From Narthecium ossifragum (lineage: Eukaryota; Streptophyta; Magnoliopsida; Dioscoreales; Nartheciaceae), in contig OY986969.1 of the NCBI GenBank assembly GCA_963920575.1, forward strand, positions 27,722,763 to 27,786,762: a DNA stretch of 64,000 bases, in the 5' to 3' direction. This document shows, piece after piece, positions 42,106 to 55,020 of the stretch (positions within the stretch are counted from its first letter, which is position 1; each line of letters begins with the position of its first letter). The position numbers and the translations under genes were made by a program. The notes under the pieces were generated by a model. That model saw nothing but the letters and a program-made list of their open reading frames with translations. It was not told where the DNA came from and ran no database searches.

Positions 42106-42604
42106 TAGGGGTGGCAATTCGGGTCATGACCCGCGAATCCGACCCGAAATAAACGGGGTATGGGTTTGGTGTTAACGGGTTCGTGTCATAAACGAGTTGA
42201 CCCGTTTACGACCCGTGAATAAATGGGTCGGGTCGGGTCAACCCGAGGGTTAGGCGGGTCAACCCATTTAATTTTAATATCACTTAGACTTTTAGAGCTA
42301 ATTTGAATGTGATATCATCTCATCAAGGAAAATTAAAACAAGTTGTAAGTTTATTATTTAGGTTGAATGGTTTGGATGTAATTGAAACAAGTTGTAATTT
42401 TATTGCTTAATAATTTTATTAAGGGGGTTTTACATATTTTTCCTTCAAAAGTTTCTAAATATCATAATTACCCTTATATTTTTTCAACTCACTAATGTAC
42501 CCTTGAAAATTTGAAAAATGCGTAAAACTACCCCTCCGTCTATCCATCTAACTTAATCATCGTTATAATCTAACCGGGGCATGTAAATTACTTAAATTAC
42601 CCAA

Positions 42605-42787
42605 TTTTGACCGGCTTTTGTGTATTTTGACTGCTTTCCTTGATTTGCTGACGTAGGAGGGAGAGAGACAATCAATTTTGATCGGCTTTTGCTATTTTGA
42701 CTGCTTCCTTCCTTGATTTGCTGACGTAGGAGGAAGAGAGAGAGAGAGAGAGAGAATCAATTTTGACCGCCCTTGGTTTGCTGACGT

Positions 42788-42825
<38 letters not shown>

Positions 42826-42830
42826 CACCC
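42605..42830. repeat. Tandem units and GA microsatellites inside the MULE
   Basis: Three diverged units carry TTTTGACYG, CCTTGRTTTGCTGACGT and GGAAGAGAG. The last two units end in (GA)n runs of about 11 and 15 repeats. The period is about 75-80 bp. Confidence 0.8.
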
Positions 42831-43199
42831 GACGGCGGTCTCCGGTGGATATCCATGCTGGGAATCCAACACCGCCGTAGTACTCAAACGACCTCTCTTC
42901 CGTGCTTGGCTCTCCTCGTTATCCTATTGGACATGGCGAGAGAGTTGCTTACGAGATGAGAGATGTGGCGGAGTCGGTGAGCGACCCAGAAAACCCATCC
43001 AGGCCGGGACGTGAGGGTCCTAAACTCTAAAATCAAACGGCGAGAGCCTCCCCTGTAAACATCACTTTTAAACCTGGTGCATGATTATAATATTCACAAA
43101 TAATTTAAACTATCCTATCATCAAATCATAATACAATTTAACTTAAAAAGATATAATAATGATTCAAGTCATCTAGTACAACAATCTCTGATCCCAAGT

Positions 43200-43350
43200 T
43201 GTCACACCCCGACCCAGAAAACCCATCCAGGACGGGGCGTGAGGGTTCCTATCCGTCTTTTCCTCTTTGTATCGCGCCGATTTGAAGATGAATAGTGATA
43301 GGAACCCTCACGCCCCGTCCTGGATGGGTTTTCTGGGTCGGAGTGTGACA
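43200..43350. repeat. Palindromic head-to-head pair of LTR tips
   Basis: The arm at 43200-43252 starts TGTCACACCCCGACCC. It matches the reverse complement of 43298-43350 over 53 bp with one mismatch, around a 45-bp centre. The tip TGTCRCRCCCCGACCC is the same as the start of the solo LTR at 43628. A third, diverged copy (GACCCAGAAAACCCATCCAG) lies at about 42982. Confidence 0.85.
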
Positions 43351-43351
43351 G

Positions 43352-43624
43352 CGATGACCGGCCGCACCGAGTCATTGGTATTGCCCTGTGCGAAGACGTC
43401 GAGGCAAGTGTACTGGTTGGTCATGGCGGCACTGAGCACCGTCTGGATGTCGTCGAGTCTCGACGAAGTATCATTGGAGAGGTCGGACACAGCGTTGTTG
43501 AGATCGATGATCGTCTCCTCTAACAGCTCGATGCAGTCATCCGACGCCGGAGAGGGTGACTGCCATGGGCACATGTCGAGGTCGACGGCGGAGAGGGTGA
43601 TTGCGAGGGGTATATTAACAGGGG
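43352..43624 (-). pseudogene. Captured fragment of a pectin methylesterase inhibitor (PMEI) domain
   Basis: The minus-strand frame reads CIELLEETIIDLNNAVSDL, then LDDIQTVLSAAMTNQYTCLD and NDSVRPVI. This matches the second half of the PMEI-like pro-domain of group 2 plant pectinesterases, with its two conserved Cys residues and the SAA-TNQ-TCLD motif. About 85 codons are open, but there is no start, no catalytic pectinesterase domain, and both ends are cut by transposon sequence (LTR palindrome on one side, solo LTR on the other). It is best read as a gene piece carried by the surrounding MULE. Confidence 0.65.
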
Positions 43625-43627
43625 TAA

Positions 43628-46015
43628 TGTCGCGCCCCGACCCGCGAAAGCCCAACCGGGCCGGGCGACGCGAACCGGAACCTAACCAACGCGGAAAAAG
43701 AACGACGAGGGTTCCCTCTAACCTATTGGTCTCCCTAACAGTTCATCAAAGCCCCCAAGAATACAATATTATAAGCAAAACCTCGAACCTCAGATTAAGA
43801 ACTCAAGTGCTAATTATACAAAACCTCGGAGAGGGGAAGTTCAAATACAATATTACTCTCGTAGGAGACTATCTAACATAAGGGTAAAAGCAGTAAAGGA
43901 TCACCAGCTCTCAAAGACCACCAGGCGCCGCCGCATCGCCGACCAACTGCCCGGTAGGGGCCACCGAAGTGGAACTGACGCATGCACCTGTAAAACGCAG
44001 CCCCGGGTAGGTGTGAGCACTAAGCTCAGTAGGGATCTACACTACGACACATAGAAGGAAGAGGGAAACGCAACAGTGTCGCCCTCGAGTAGGATCTGGG
44101 TGTATATAGGGGTCCCATAACCCCACCGCGTGTCCCTGGTGCCCAGGAGCAGCACTCAGTAGCAGGAACAACACTGGCGACAGCGTCTGCAGGAACCCGA
44201 CACTGCAAGGTCAGCACAGTGGGACACCGGCTACACCTCAACATCCGACTCAAGGCCGACACGACCTCTACAATCATCAAACATCATGTGTACCAGTCCT
44301 CTAAGCCTATCATAAGATTCGACTGGACACCAAAATTCAACCGAGTCCTAACAGCCCAACCCCGGTCCTAGGGCTAAGTCCGAGCTTCCAGCCTCGGGAC
44401 GGCGACCCAAGGATCACCCACGCCCTAACCAATGCAACTAATGCACAATTCAACAATGCATGCTATGACATACACAGACAGGAGATAGGCATGCAACAGT
44501 ATGGCAAATATCATATAAGTCAGCCGGATCGCTGCAGCGGTACTACCGACCGCTGCCAGCCGATCCGCAGCGGGTCCCGGCTTTACGACGGTACCACGAC
44601 CGTTGACCGCAGACTCCTGCAACGGGAAGCAACCCCGAAAACCGCTGATGAACAGTAGAAATATAATATTATAATTCGACATATAATATTATATTTAAAA
44701 ACACCAAATGTTCTCTACTAGAGGCTATTTGATCTGGTCGATTCGACGTCCAAACAACGTCGGATTCAAGATCCAACTTAGCCACCAGTAGAGCTACATG
44801 TATGGATGAACATATCCAAAATCCAGAATCATCCAACGGTTGAATTAACGGGAAAACGCTAATGCAAACCACTAATCAAAACTAACTTTTTAATTAATTT
44901 CTGCAACGCAGCCCTCCAGCAAACAATTTATAAGAAATCGTAGAAAAATCGGAAAAATACGAAACAAGATGGAATGGAAAGCTAATGAAGATATCTACAA
45001 CTCTTATGTTTAGCAAAAGCCAAGATCATGTACTCGCCTGCCGAAAAACGCGCCGCAAGCCGGCTGTTTCTCAAGAACAGCAGAAAAACAGAGAATCCGA
45101 GCTTAATCATGTAATTAACCTACTCAAAACTCAACTGATCAACATGAAACTCAAATCAGTTATTCTAATAGGTAAGAAGCATCTACAAACATGAGGATCA
45201 ACAGATCCAACGGTTGGATCACGCGAAACCCATTGAAGAACACATGTAGGTAGAAGAACCTACCCAACAGCGCATTCCCGGTTGATCCCTCGCAAACCAG
45301 CCACCAACACGACCTCAAACCACCTCAGCAACCTTCCTCTCGTCTCCACGAATCCAACAAGCTTTAGAACACCCAATTTGGTGGTCGGAGGAGGGAGAAC
45401 GGCGAAGAAGAAGCTCGCCGGCGGAGAAGAGAAGAAGCAGAGCACCGCGGGAAAAGAAAGGAAGAAGGAAGAAGGAAGAAGAAGAGAAGAGAAGAGAAGG
45501 AAAGAAGAAGAAGGGAAGGCTTGGGGGAAAGCCAGGAAAGCCGGAGGAAAGCCTGGGGGAGGGGAGGGAAAGTCCTCCCTCCCCTGACAGGGGAAAACGA
45601 CAGTCGGCTTCGTCATCGCGGAAGAGAAGAAAAGCCACCGACTGTTTGATCACGAGTCCGATCGATCGCTCCTACGAGCGATCGATCGCTCCCGAGCCGC
45701 AAACAGCCCCAAAACCTTCTGCACTAAGCGATCGATCTCCAAAGCATGTCAGACCGATCTGGCTAGCAAGGCCAGATCGATCTCATTAACAATCCAGATC
45801 GATCTCCTTCGCCCAGAAAGACAAACTTGGGCTAAAACACAAGCCCAAGCTCAGATCTTCCGATCTCGGGTTCACCTAGTCATTCTAACAAACACGAACA
45901 CAGACAAGGTCAGTGTGTGCACACGCGGGTGTGAAACAAACCAACAAGGCGCAATTTACCAAATTGCCCTTGCGGTCCACAGCGAGCCACAGGGGTAGAG
46001 GGGCAGGTCCTCACA
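43628..46015. mobile_element. Solo LTR, 2388 bp, with 5-bp target-site duplication
   Basis: The sequence starts TGTCGCGCCCCGACCC and ends GGTCCTCACA, the TG...CA ends of an LTR. It is flanked by GGTAA on both sides (43623-43627 and 46016-46020). No gag, pol, primer-binding site or second LTR is present, so it is a solo LTR left by recombination. The part near 45900-46015 is shared, in opposite orientation, with the segment at 54249. GA-rich open frames at 45260-45650 are not taken as genes. LTR orientation cannot be fixed from this copy. Confidence 0.85.
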
Positions 46016-46482
46016 GGTAATAACGTCTTTTTAGCTGTTGTCGTTAACGGCGTTAAGAATATTCCATAATGATTCGCCGGCAAGTAATCCGAGAGGTAGG
46101 TTTACGGATTTTTCAAAATTTCAAGGGTATTTTAGTAAGCTGAAAAAATATAGGGGTAATTATGATATTTAGAAACTTTTGAAGGATAAATATGTAAAAA
46201 GCCCTATTATTAATTAGTTGATAATTTGTTACTTGATTGTTGTTAAACGGGTCAGATTGTTGTTAACCGGGTCGACCCGACCTGACCCGTTTATCGACCC
46301 GTTTAATAAATGGGTTAAACGGGTCGGGTTGATCCGTTTATAAATGGGTCGGGTTTGGGTTGATAAATCGGACCCCGTTTATTAAACGGATCGGGTTCGG
46401 GTGTGGCCTTTATTAAACGGGTCAGTACCCCACCCGAACCCGTCCCGTGAACCCGAATTGCCACCCCTAATATATATACACT

Positions 46483-46857
46483 AGTACTCACCTGTGACCC
46501 TGACACAGTTTTTAGTTATTGTTAATATAAATTTTTAACAAACTCCCTGTAGTTTGTCTGGTTAGATGGCTGTGTTGACCCGTAGGTGGTCCAGGGTTCG
46601 AAGATTGGTCATAGTTTTTTGTTCACTGCCACCATAAAACATAGCCAATAAAATATAAAATAAAATATTATAAGTCTAACTTAGGGTATATAAAATAAAT
46701 ATAAGTCTTTGCATATTGCATAAGACAATATTAATAGAACTTAGGTTGATATGAATTAATGCAGCTTTATATAAAGCAAACTTAGAGAATATATATAAAA
46801 AAACTTAGGGGATATGAATTAATGCAGGTTAACCGTTATTGCTCCTTATAAGATTGA
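46483..46857 (+). mobile_element. SINE-like element with B-box motif
   Basis: It is parallel to the copy at 19651: AGTACTCACCTGTGACCCTG, TTTTTAGTTATTGTTAATAT, GTAGTTTGTCTGGTTAGATG, GGGTTCGAAG (46594-46603), TTCACTGCCACCATAAAACA and an ending GCTCCTTATAAG. It carries an extra AT-rich stretch (about 46650-46820). It lies 13 bp beyond the outer hAT-like element. Confidence 0.45.
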
Positions 46858-47094
46858 TAATCTATATTTTTATATAAATTTATCTGAATATAAGAGAGAA
46901 AATATGAGAGATTTCGAGTGGCTGGATCCACTTGCCCTTACCTGATTGGCCCAGACTCTATGGCAGGGCCTGATATAGATGTTTCTATGTCAGCCCTTCC
47001 CCCACCCCCACTATTTTAAGAAAGAAAAATCACAATGGTTCCGGTAGAGCCAGATTGGTTGAGTCCAATCCAGTACTGAACCCCATTTCATAAT

Positions 47095-47801
47095 GGATGC
47101 GTCTATTGACACCGCCCTTTTTGCTAAGGACACCGCCCTTTTTCTTTTTTTCCTAAACTACCCCCGTCGGTTAAGCACAAGTTCGATTTTTAAAAACCGA
47201 ACATTAAGCACACTTTCGATTTTTAAAATCCGAATACTATGTCGACTTTTAAAAACCGAACATTAACTACATGTTTGAGTTTTTATATCCGAATAGAAAC
47301 CAAAAGTTCGATTGTTTAAAGCCGAACATTGCCTTAGTTATTAAAAACTAAAAGATTCGATTTTTAAAAACCGAAAAAAAACACAGTAATTCGGTTTTTA
47401 AAAATCGAACTGCTCCGACGGGAGAGAGAGAGAGGAAGATAGAGGGAGAGAGAGGGGGGAAGAGAGGTGAGGGCTTCGGGAGGTTACAGACCGGCTAAAT
47501 TTGGCCACCCGGAGAGATTCACGAGGGAGATCGGCGAGAGAGAGAGAGAGAGAGAGAGAGATCAGGAAGAGAGGAGAGAGGACGGTGGCTTCGGGCACGG
47601 CGTCCGGTGACAGAGAGCATGCCGGTGGGGGCGACGTCGAGGTTGTAGGCCGGCGATGGACAAGGCCATTGAGAGAGAGAGGATAGGGTGATCGGGGAGA
47701 GAATGAGAGGGAGGGAGGGAGGTTGAAGACAAGGGTAGTTTGGAAAATAAAAAAAATGAGCGGTGTACTTAGTCATTTGGGCGGTGTCAATAGACGCACT
47801 C
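47095..47801. mobile_element. 707-bp Mutator-like element just upstream of SQD1
   Basis: Ends GGATGCGTCTATTGACACCG and, reversed, GAGTGCGTCTATTGACACCG are flanked by an exact 9-bp duplication TTTCATAAT (47086-47094 and 47802-47810). The left part contains several copies of TTTTTAAAAACCGAAC and inverted forms. The right part is GA-rich with a (GA)n run near 47537-47561. No transposase is present. Its right edge is about 160 bp from the candidate SQD1 TATA box. Confidence 0.88.
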
Positions 47802-47963
47802 TTTCATAATAGCTTAATCTGATTTCATAATAGCTTAATCTGGCTTGACCCAACCTCACCCATCTAATCTGGACGGAAAGCAACACCTCGTGATTGGTCA
47901 TCGTCCAACGTTCAGCAGTTATATATAAATTATAATTAATTTTCACTTCATCATAGTAGTTCC

Positions 47964-47970
47964 TATAAAA
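47964..47970 (+). promoter_or_regulatory. Candidate TATA box of SQD1
   Basis: TATAAAA in the context TTCCTATAAAATATAGG lies about 195 bp before the leader-intron donor at 48166. It is the best such box between the upstream MULE and the leader. Confidence 0.45.
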
Positions 47971-48165
47971 TATAGGGAGGTAAGAGACATCTACTGGGAA
48001 TATCCCTTTTGATGTCCAGACCACACTGCGCCATCCTCCTATTCACCTTAAAACCCCGCCTCTGCGGAACCCTTACACCCAATCTCTTCTTTTTCCATTG
48101 TTTTAATCAGGATTAGTCCTTTACCTTGTAGCTGAATCCATAACAAACTGCTTCTGCTCTTAAAG

Positions 48166-51463
<3,298 letters not shown>

Positions 51464-53378
51464 ATATCGCGGGTTGGAAATGATGTCAATGTTGAAATGA
51501 TGTCAAAGGTTATATGATGTCAATGTTGAAAAGTTGGCATTAGTTTATGTGTGCATTATTCTGAACCAGGTTATGTAGTTCTAAATCTCAGGTAGCTATT
51601 TATGCTATGTTGATGTAGCCCTTGAATGGGCAGACTTGATAAGCAGAATTTTCAGGTAAGCTATTGAGCAAACATTCATGATCTTAATCCATCTGCTTGT
51701 GAATCAGGTTTCTTGTGTACCATCAGAAACGCCATATGATTTTTCTTCTTCCTTTTCTTTTTTTCTTTTGGGGTTATTGAGCTGAGCGGTGTGGTTCACA
51801 TTTTGAGGATGAGCTCCAACCGGATACTGGTCTGCCTTTGCCCATTTCCATTGATATGGACCTCCTCTTTCTCAGACTGGAGGTTGTTATTGGCACATTC
51901 GGGTCTCCCAAGTTCCACCATGTAATCCAAATATGTTTGCATCAACCCCACCTAAAACCTTTTGGCAAACTCTGCATCCTTTTGCAGAACTTGTTAGAGG
52001 ATGCTATTGGTGATCTTTGTTTAATGAAAAAGCAATAGTATTGATCCGTTAGAAGTTTAAGCTTTGTGTTGGAGCGTTTTTTTTCACTTTTACAAATTGA
52101 GACTTGAACTCAGACTAGCAAATGCCCTTACATCAGTGTACTCGTGCCCAAGGACATCTTTCCTCTGGAGGTCTCTACCCAATCCAATACCTCGCACAGG
52201 AAGTGCTTCGTGTTTGAACTCGAATTCACCGGTCATTTCAAAAGGTTAAACTTGATGAAAGAGGAGAGTTTATATGTTGATAAGCATAATATAATATTGC
52301 CTTCCCAAAATCATTGAATATGACACATGCCTAACCCACCACCAAGTTTTGTTCATTAGCATCAAAGCTACGACACCCGCCGGACGGCGACGGACGGTGC
52401 ACTACTGGAAAGTGGAAACTCAGTGGGCAGTAGTACCCCCATCTAAAAAGCACCAACCCCTACTCACCAAATTGTTTATCTTCTTCAATATTTTTCAACC
52501 ATCCTGATCGTACATACTGCCATACTGGTCCATGCATTGAAATGTTATGTAGTATTGACGTATTGTGGACCAAATGATGCTATCCCTACCTCAACAAACT
52601 TCGACAAACGTACGCAATCCTTAGCTGCTCTCCTCCAAAGAATACAGCTCCCTGATGTGGACGGCATGAGTACATTGGGTCTTGTACAAGCCTTTAATCA
52701 TATGTTCCCCAAAGGTTCATGAATGCATCAATGTCTTCCATAAATAAGTCTTTGTCCGACATACATCAATTGAAACAAGTTGATACTTGATACAGATACA
52801 TATATAAATAAAGAATAAAGATTTATGTATATGACCACGTGATATGCACATGACCACGTGGTATGTACATTACACATGTCTTTAAATTGATAGTGAGATA
52901 CCGATTGATTGATCTACTCCATCGGAAGAATAATACCGATGACCTAGATCAATTGATCGGTATATACCTACGTTTTGATCATTGATACATTCAATCGGTA
53001 GGTATATACCGATCAATTGATCTAATCCATCGGTATTGTTCTACAGATAGACTAGATCAACCAATCGGTATATTATGACTCAATAAATAAAACACAGAGA
53101 TAGGATGGGTTGAATGAAGAACAAATGTGTTGTATAAGGCAGATCAGATAGTCTCATCTCATTTCCCCATGCATGGTATGTGCGATATTGTAAGCAGGCC
53201 CAAATGATAGTATTTTTTTTGCCAAATGATACCCCAAAGATCACTTTTAGCGTTTCAATCCCCATTCACTGTTTTTTTACGTTTTGATACCCCTCAGCCA
53301 CTGAAATTAACATCCTACCCCCACTTTTGGCAATGACAACATACATGCCATGAAAGGAAGGAGCACTTGAATCTCTTT
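51464..53378. other. Intergenic region downstream of SQD1
   Basis: It starts with the SQD1 3' UTR, including TGATGTCAATGTTGAAA repeats near 51480-51535. I see no gene. A foldback repeat element occupies about 52800-53075; the remainder is unclassified. Confidence 0.5.
52947..53022. repeat. 25-bp perfect inverted repeat in a foldback element
   Basis: Arms 52947-52971 and 52998-53022 (GATCAATTGATCGGTATATA and onward) are exact reverse complements around a 26-bp loop. Neighbouring sequence 52860-53075 repeats ACCGAT and GATTGATCTA units. Its left flank (TTTATGTATATGACCACGTG) resembles that of the repeat at 32196. Confidence 0.9.
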
Positions 53379-53909
53379 AAGGAATTTGTCCACTGAGTTT
53401 GTTCCTATCTAACTGAACCTCAGCAAGCCATGGAAGATTACCGAGCCCATGAGATACATCTCCAACCAATCCATTAGAATGTAGATTTCTGCAGAAAAAA
53501 GAAGCCATAAGAGAACTTAGAGAAGATCACGTAACCAGTCTACAGGGAAGTATAATACCAACTAATGCCAGCAGAAACCTACATTTTCCTAAAGCTGCCC
53601 AAGTTTCCAATCTCAGAGGGAATGGGGCCTGAGAAATGATTCACACTCAAGTCCAAAACAATCAACTGGCCGATTTGTTTAGGTATGATCCCAAGAAGTA
53701 GGTTGTTATCGAGAATCCTGTAAACATACACATGTCACAAGCATTACAACACACATCTTCAATTTCTTCCTCGTAACCCTGAATAATATACAAATCACCT
53801 GAATAAATGTTCTATGGTCTGATAAAGGAACACTTACAGCTCATGCAAGGAAGTCAACAACCCGATTTCCGGAGCGAGGAATCCTTTCAAGGATGCATTG
53901 GAAAGATTT
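53379..53909 (-). pseudogene. Leucine-rich-repeat gene fragment (three LRR exons, truncated)
   Basis: Three short exons in transcript order: 53838-53909 (NLSNASLKGFLAPEIGLLTS), 53583-53717 (ILDNNLLLGIIPKQIGQL, then LSVNHFSGPIPSEIGNLGSF) and 53379-53488 (NLHSNGLVGDVSHGLGNLPW, ending LSGQIP then TAA). The repeats fit the plant extracellular LxxLxLxxNxxxGxIP type of receptor-like kinases. Splice sites are good. There is no signal peptide, transmembrane or kinase part nearby, and the frame stops right after the third exon. It is either a truncated pseudogene or a piece of a gene whose other exons I fail to see. Confidence 0.6.
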
Positions 53910-54040
53910 CTGAAAGAACTGAGATTCAATACTCATGCTTGAGTTAATTACTACGCATACAGTCGAATTCTAGAAAGAAGCGTTAACACACAAAGCAAAC
54001 CATCCCCTGATGCAGGCGAAGTTTCCTAAAATGTGCACTT

Positions 54041-54184
54041 GGGTTTAGGGGTTTAGGGTTTTTGATTTTTGGTTTAGAGTTTTTGGTTTAAGGTTTAGGG
54101 TATAAGGTTTTAGGGTTAGGGTTTAGGGTTAGGGTTTAGAGTTTTTAGGGTTTAGGTTTAGGGTTTAAGGTTTTAGGGTTCAGG
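54041..54184. repeat. Degenerate telomere-like repeats (TTTAGGG type), internal tract
   Basis: About 140 bp of GGTTTAGGG and variants (GGTTTAGAG, GGTTTAAGG, GGGTTAGGG) occur on the plus strand, mixed with T-rich interruptions. It resembles plant interstitial telomeric sequence rather than an active telomere. Confidence 0.85.
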
Positions 54185-54248
54185 TAGACCAATGCATCAA
54201 TTTTAGGTATGGAAGTCTCCAAGATATAACAAACTTCCATGCTTTATC

Positions 54249-55020
54249 TGTGAGGACCCGTTCCTCCAACCTGGTCCGACCGCGATAGGTTGAGGGTCTG
54301 GTTTTGTGGTTTGGCTTGGTTGGCCTTGGCTTACGATCGGTTGATCGTATCGCTGCTTTTGGACCCCAAAGGCAATTTGGTAAATTACGCCTTAGCGGTC
54401 GGTTTCACACCCGCATAGTGCACACACAGCCTTGATTGGTGTACGTGATTGAGTAGATCCAGTAGAGATCGCAACTTGATCGGATTCAGTCCGTTGACTC
54501 GTCTGAACCGGCTTAACCCTCTTCCCTCTCTCTTTCTTTTCCTTCCCTTTCCTTTTCCTTCTTTTCCCTGCTTCCCCGCGCCCGACCCCCTCTCTTCTCC
54601 TTCGCTCGCGACGACGCCGGCCCCCTCTTCTCCGGAGCTCCTTCGCCTCCGTTGCCGGCCGTCGTCTCCTTCGAGCTCCCCCTCCTCAGATCCGGCCAGA
54701 GCTCCTCTTCCCCGAGCTCTCTCCCTCCTCCTTCCCTTTCTCTCTTCCGCGGCAGCCCACCCTCTCTCCCGCGGCGACCCCTCTCCCTTCCCCGGCGGCC
54801 TGGAGGCGGCGGTGAGGTCCCCTCCTCATCCTCCTTCCTCCCCTCTCTCTTTCCGGCGGCATCCCTCTTCCTTCTCCGACGATGGCTGCGACTGTGGGAG
54901 GCCTCCGGCGGCTCTCCGGCGAGCTGGAGACGACGGCGACGACGTAGGACGGCGGATCAACAGAGGATTGAAGCTTGGATTGCGTTTAAGGTAGGGTTTC
55001 TACCTTGATCTTTAGGATTA
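54249..55020. mobile_element. LTR fragment related to the solo LTR at 43628-46015
   Basis: It starts TGTGAGGACC. Shared with the reverse strand of 45900-46015 are GGCAATTTGGTAAATTRCGCC, TTTCACACCCGC and TGCACACACWG. Both copies later have a GGTAGG...TTCTACC block (about 55000 here). The opposite LTR tip is not found, so the right limit is approximate. The Pro/Ser-rich open frame at 54449-54994 lies in its CT-rich part and is not taken as a gene. Confidence 0.6.

Larger units (their letters stand above)
42423..46204. mobile_element. Mutator-like element with about 110-bp TIRs and captured DNA, inside the hAT-like element
   Basis: Left GGGGGTTTTACATATTTTTCC and the reverse of the right end, GGGCTTTTTACATATTTATCC, remain similar for about 110 bp (TTCAAAAGTTTCTAAATATC, TACCCTTGAAA, GAAAAATSCGTAAA). 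The flanks TTTTATTAA (42414-42422) and TATTATTAA (46205-46213) form a 9-bp duplication with one difference. The interior holds tandem CT/GA-rich repeats, LTR tips, a pectin methylesterase inhibitor fragment and a solo LTR. No transposase is seen. Confidence 0.75.
42106..46469. mobile_element. hAT-like element, outer layer of a nested transposon stack
   Basis: The left end TAGGGGTGGCAATTCGGGT (42106) and right end ACCCGAATTGCCACCCCTA (46469) are perfect inverted repeats. Each is followed by GGGTC/GACCC-rich subterminal repeats. Both are flanked by ATATATAT (42098-42105 and 46470-46477), consistent with an 8-bp hAT duplication, although the flank is low complexity. Only about 580 bp belong to this element; the rest is the inserted MULE and its contents. 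No transposase is seen. Confidence 0.82.

Noticed and set aside
41711..42127. Overlapping open frames on both strands (101 and 138 codons)
   Set aside because: They are made of a CT-rich minisatellite and AT repeats.
45260..45653. Open frames on both strands in GA/CT-rich DNA
   Set aside because: They lie inside the solo LTR and are simple sequence.
54449..55008. Two Pro/Ser/Arg-rich open frames
   Set aside because: They are CT-rich sequence inside an LTR fragment, with no domain.
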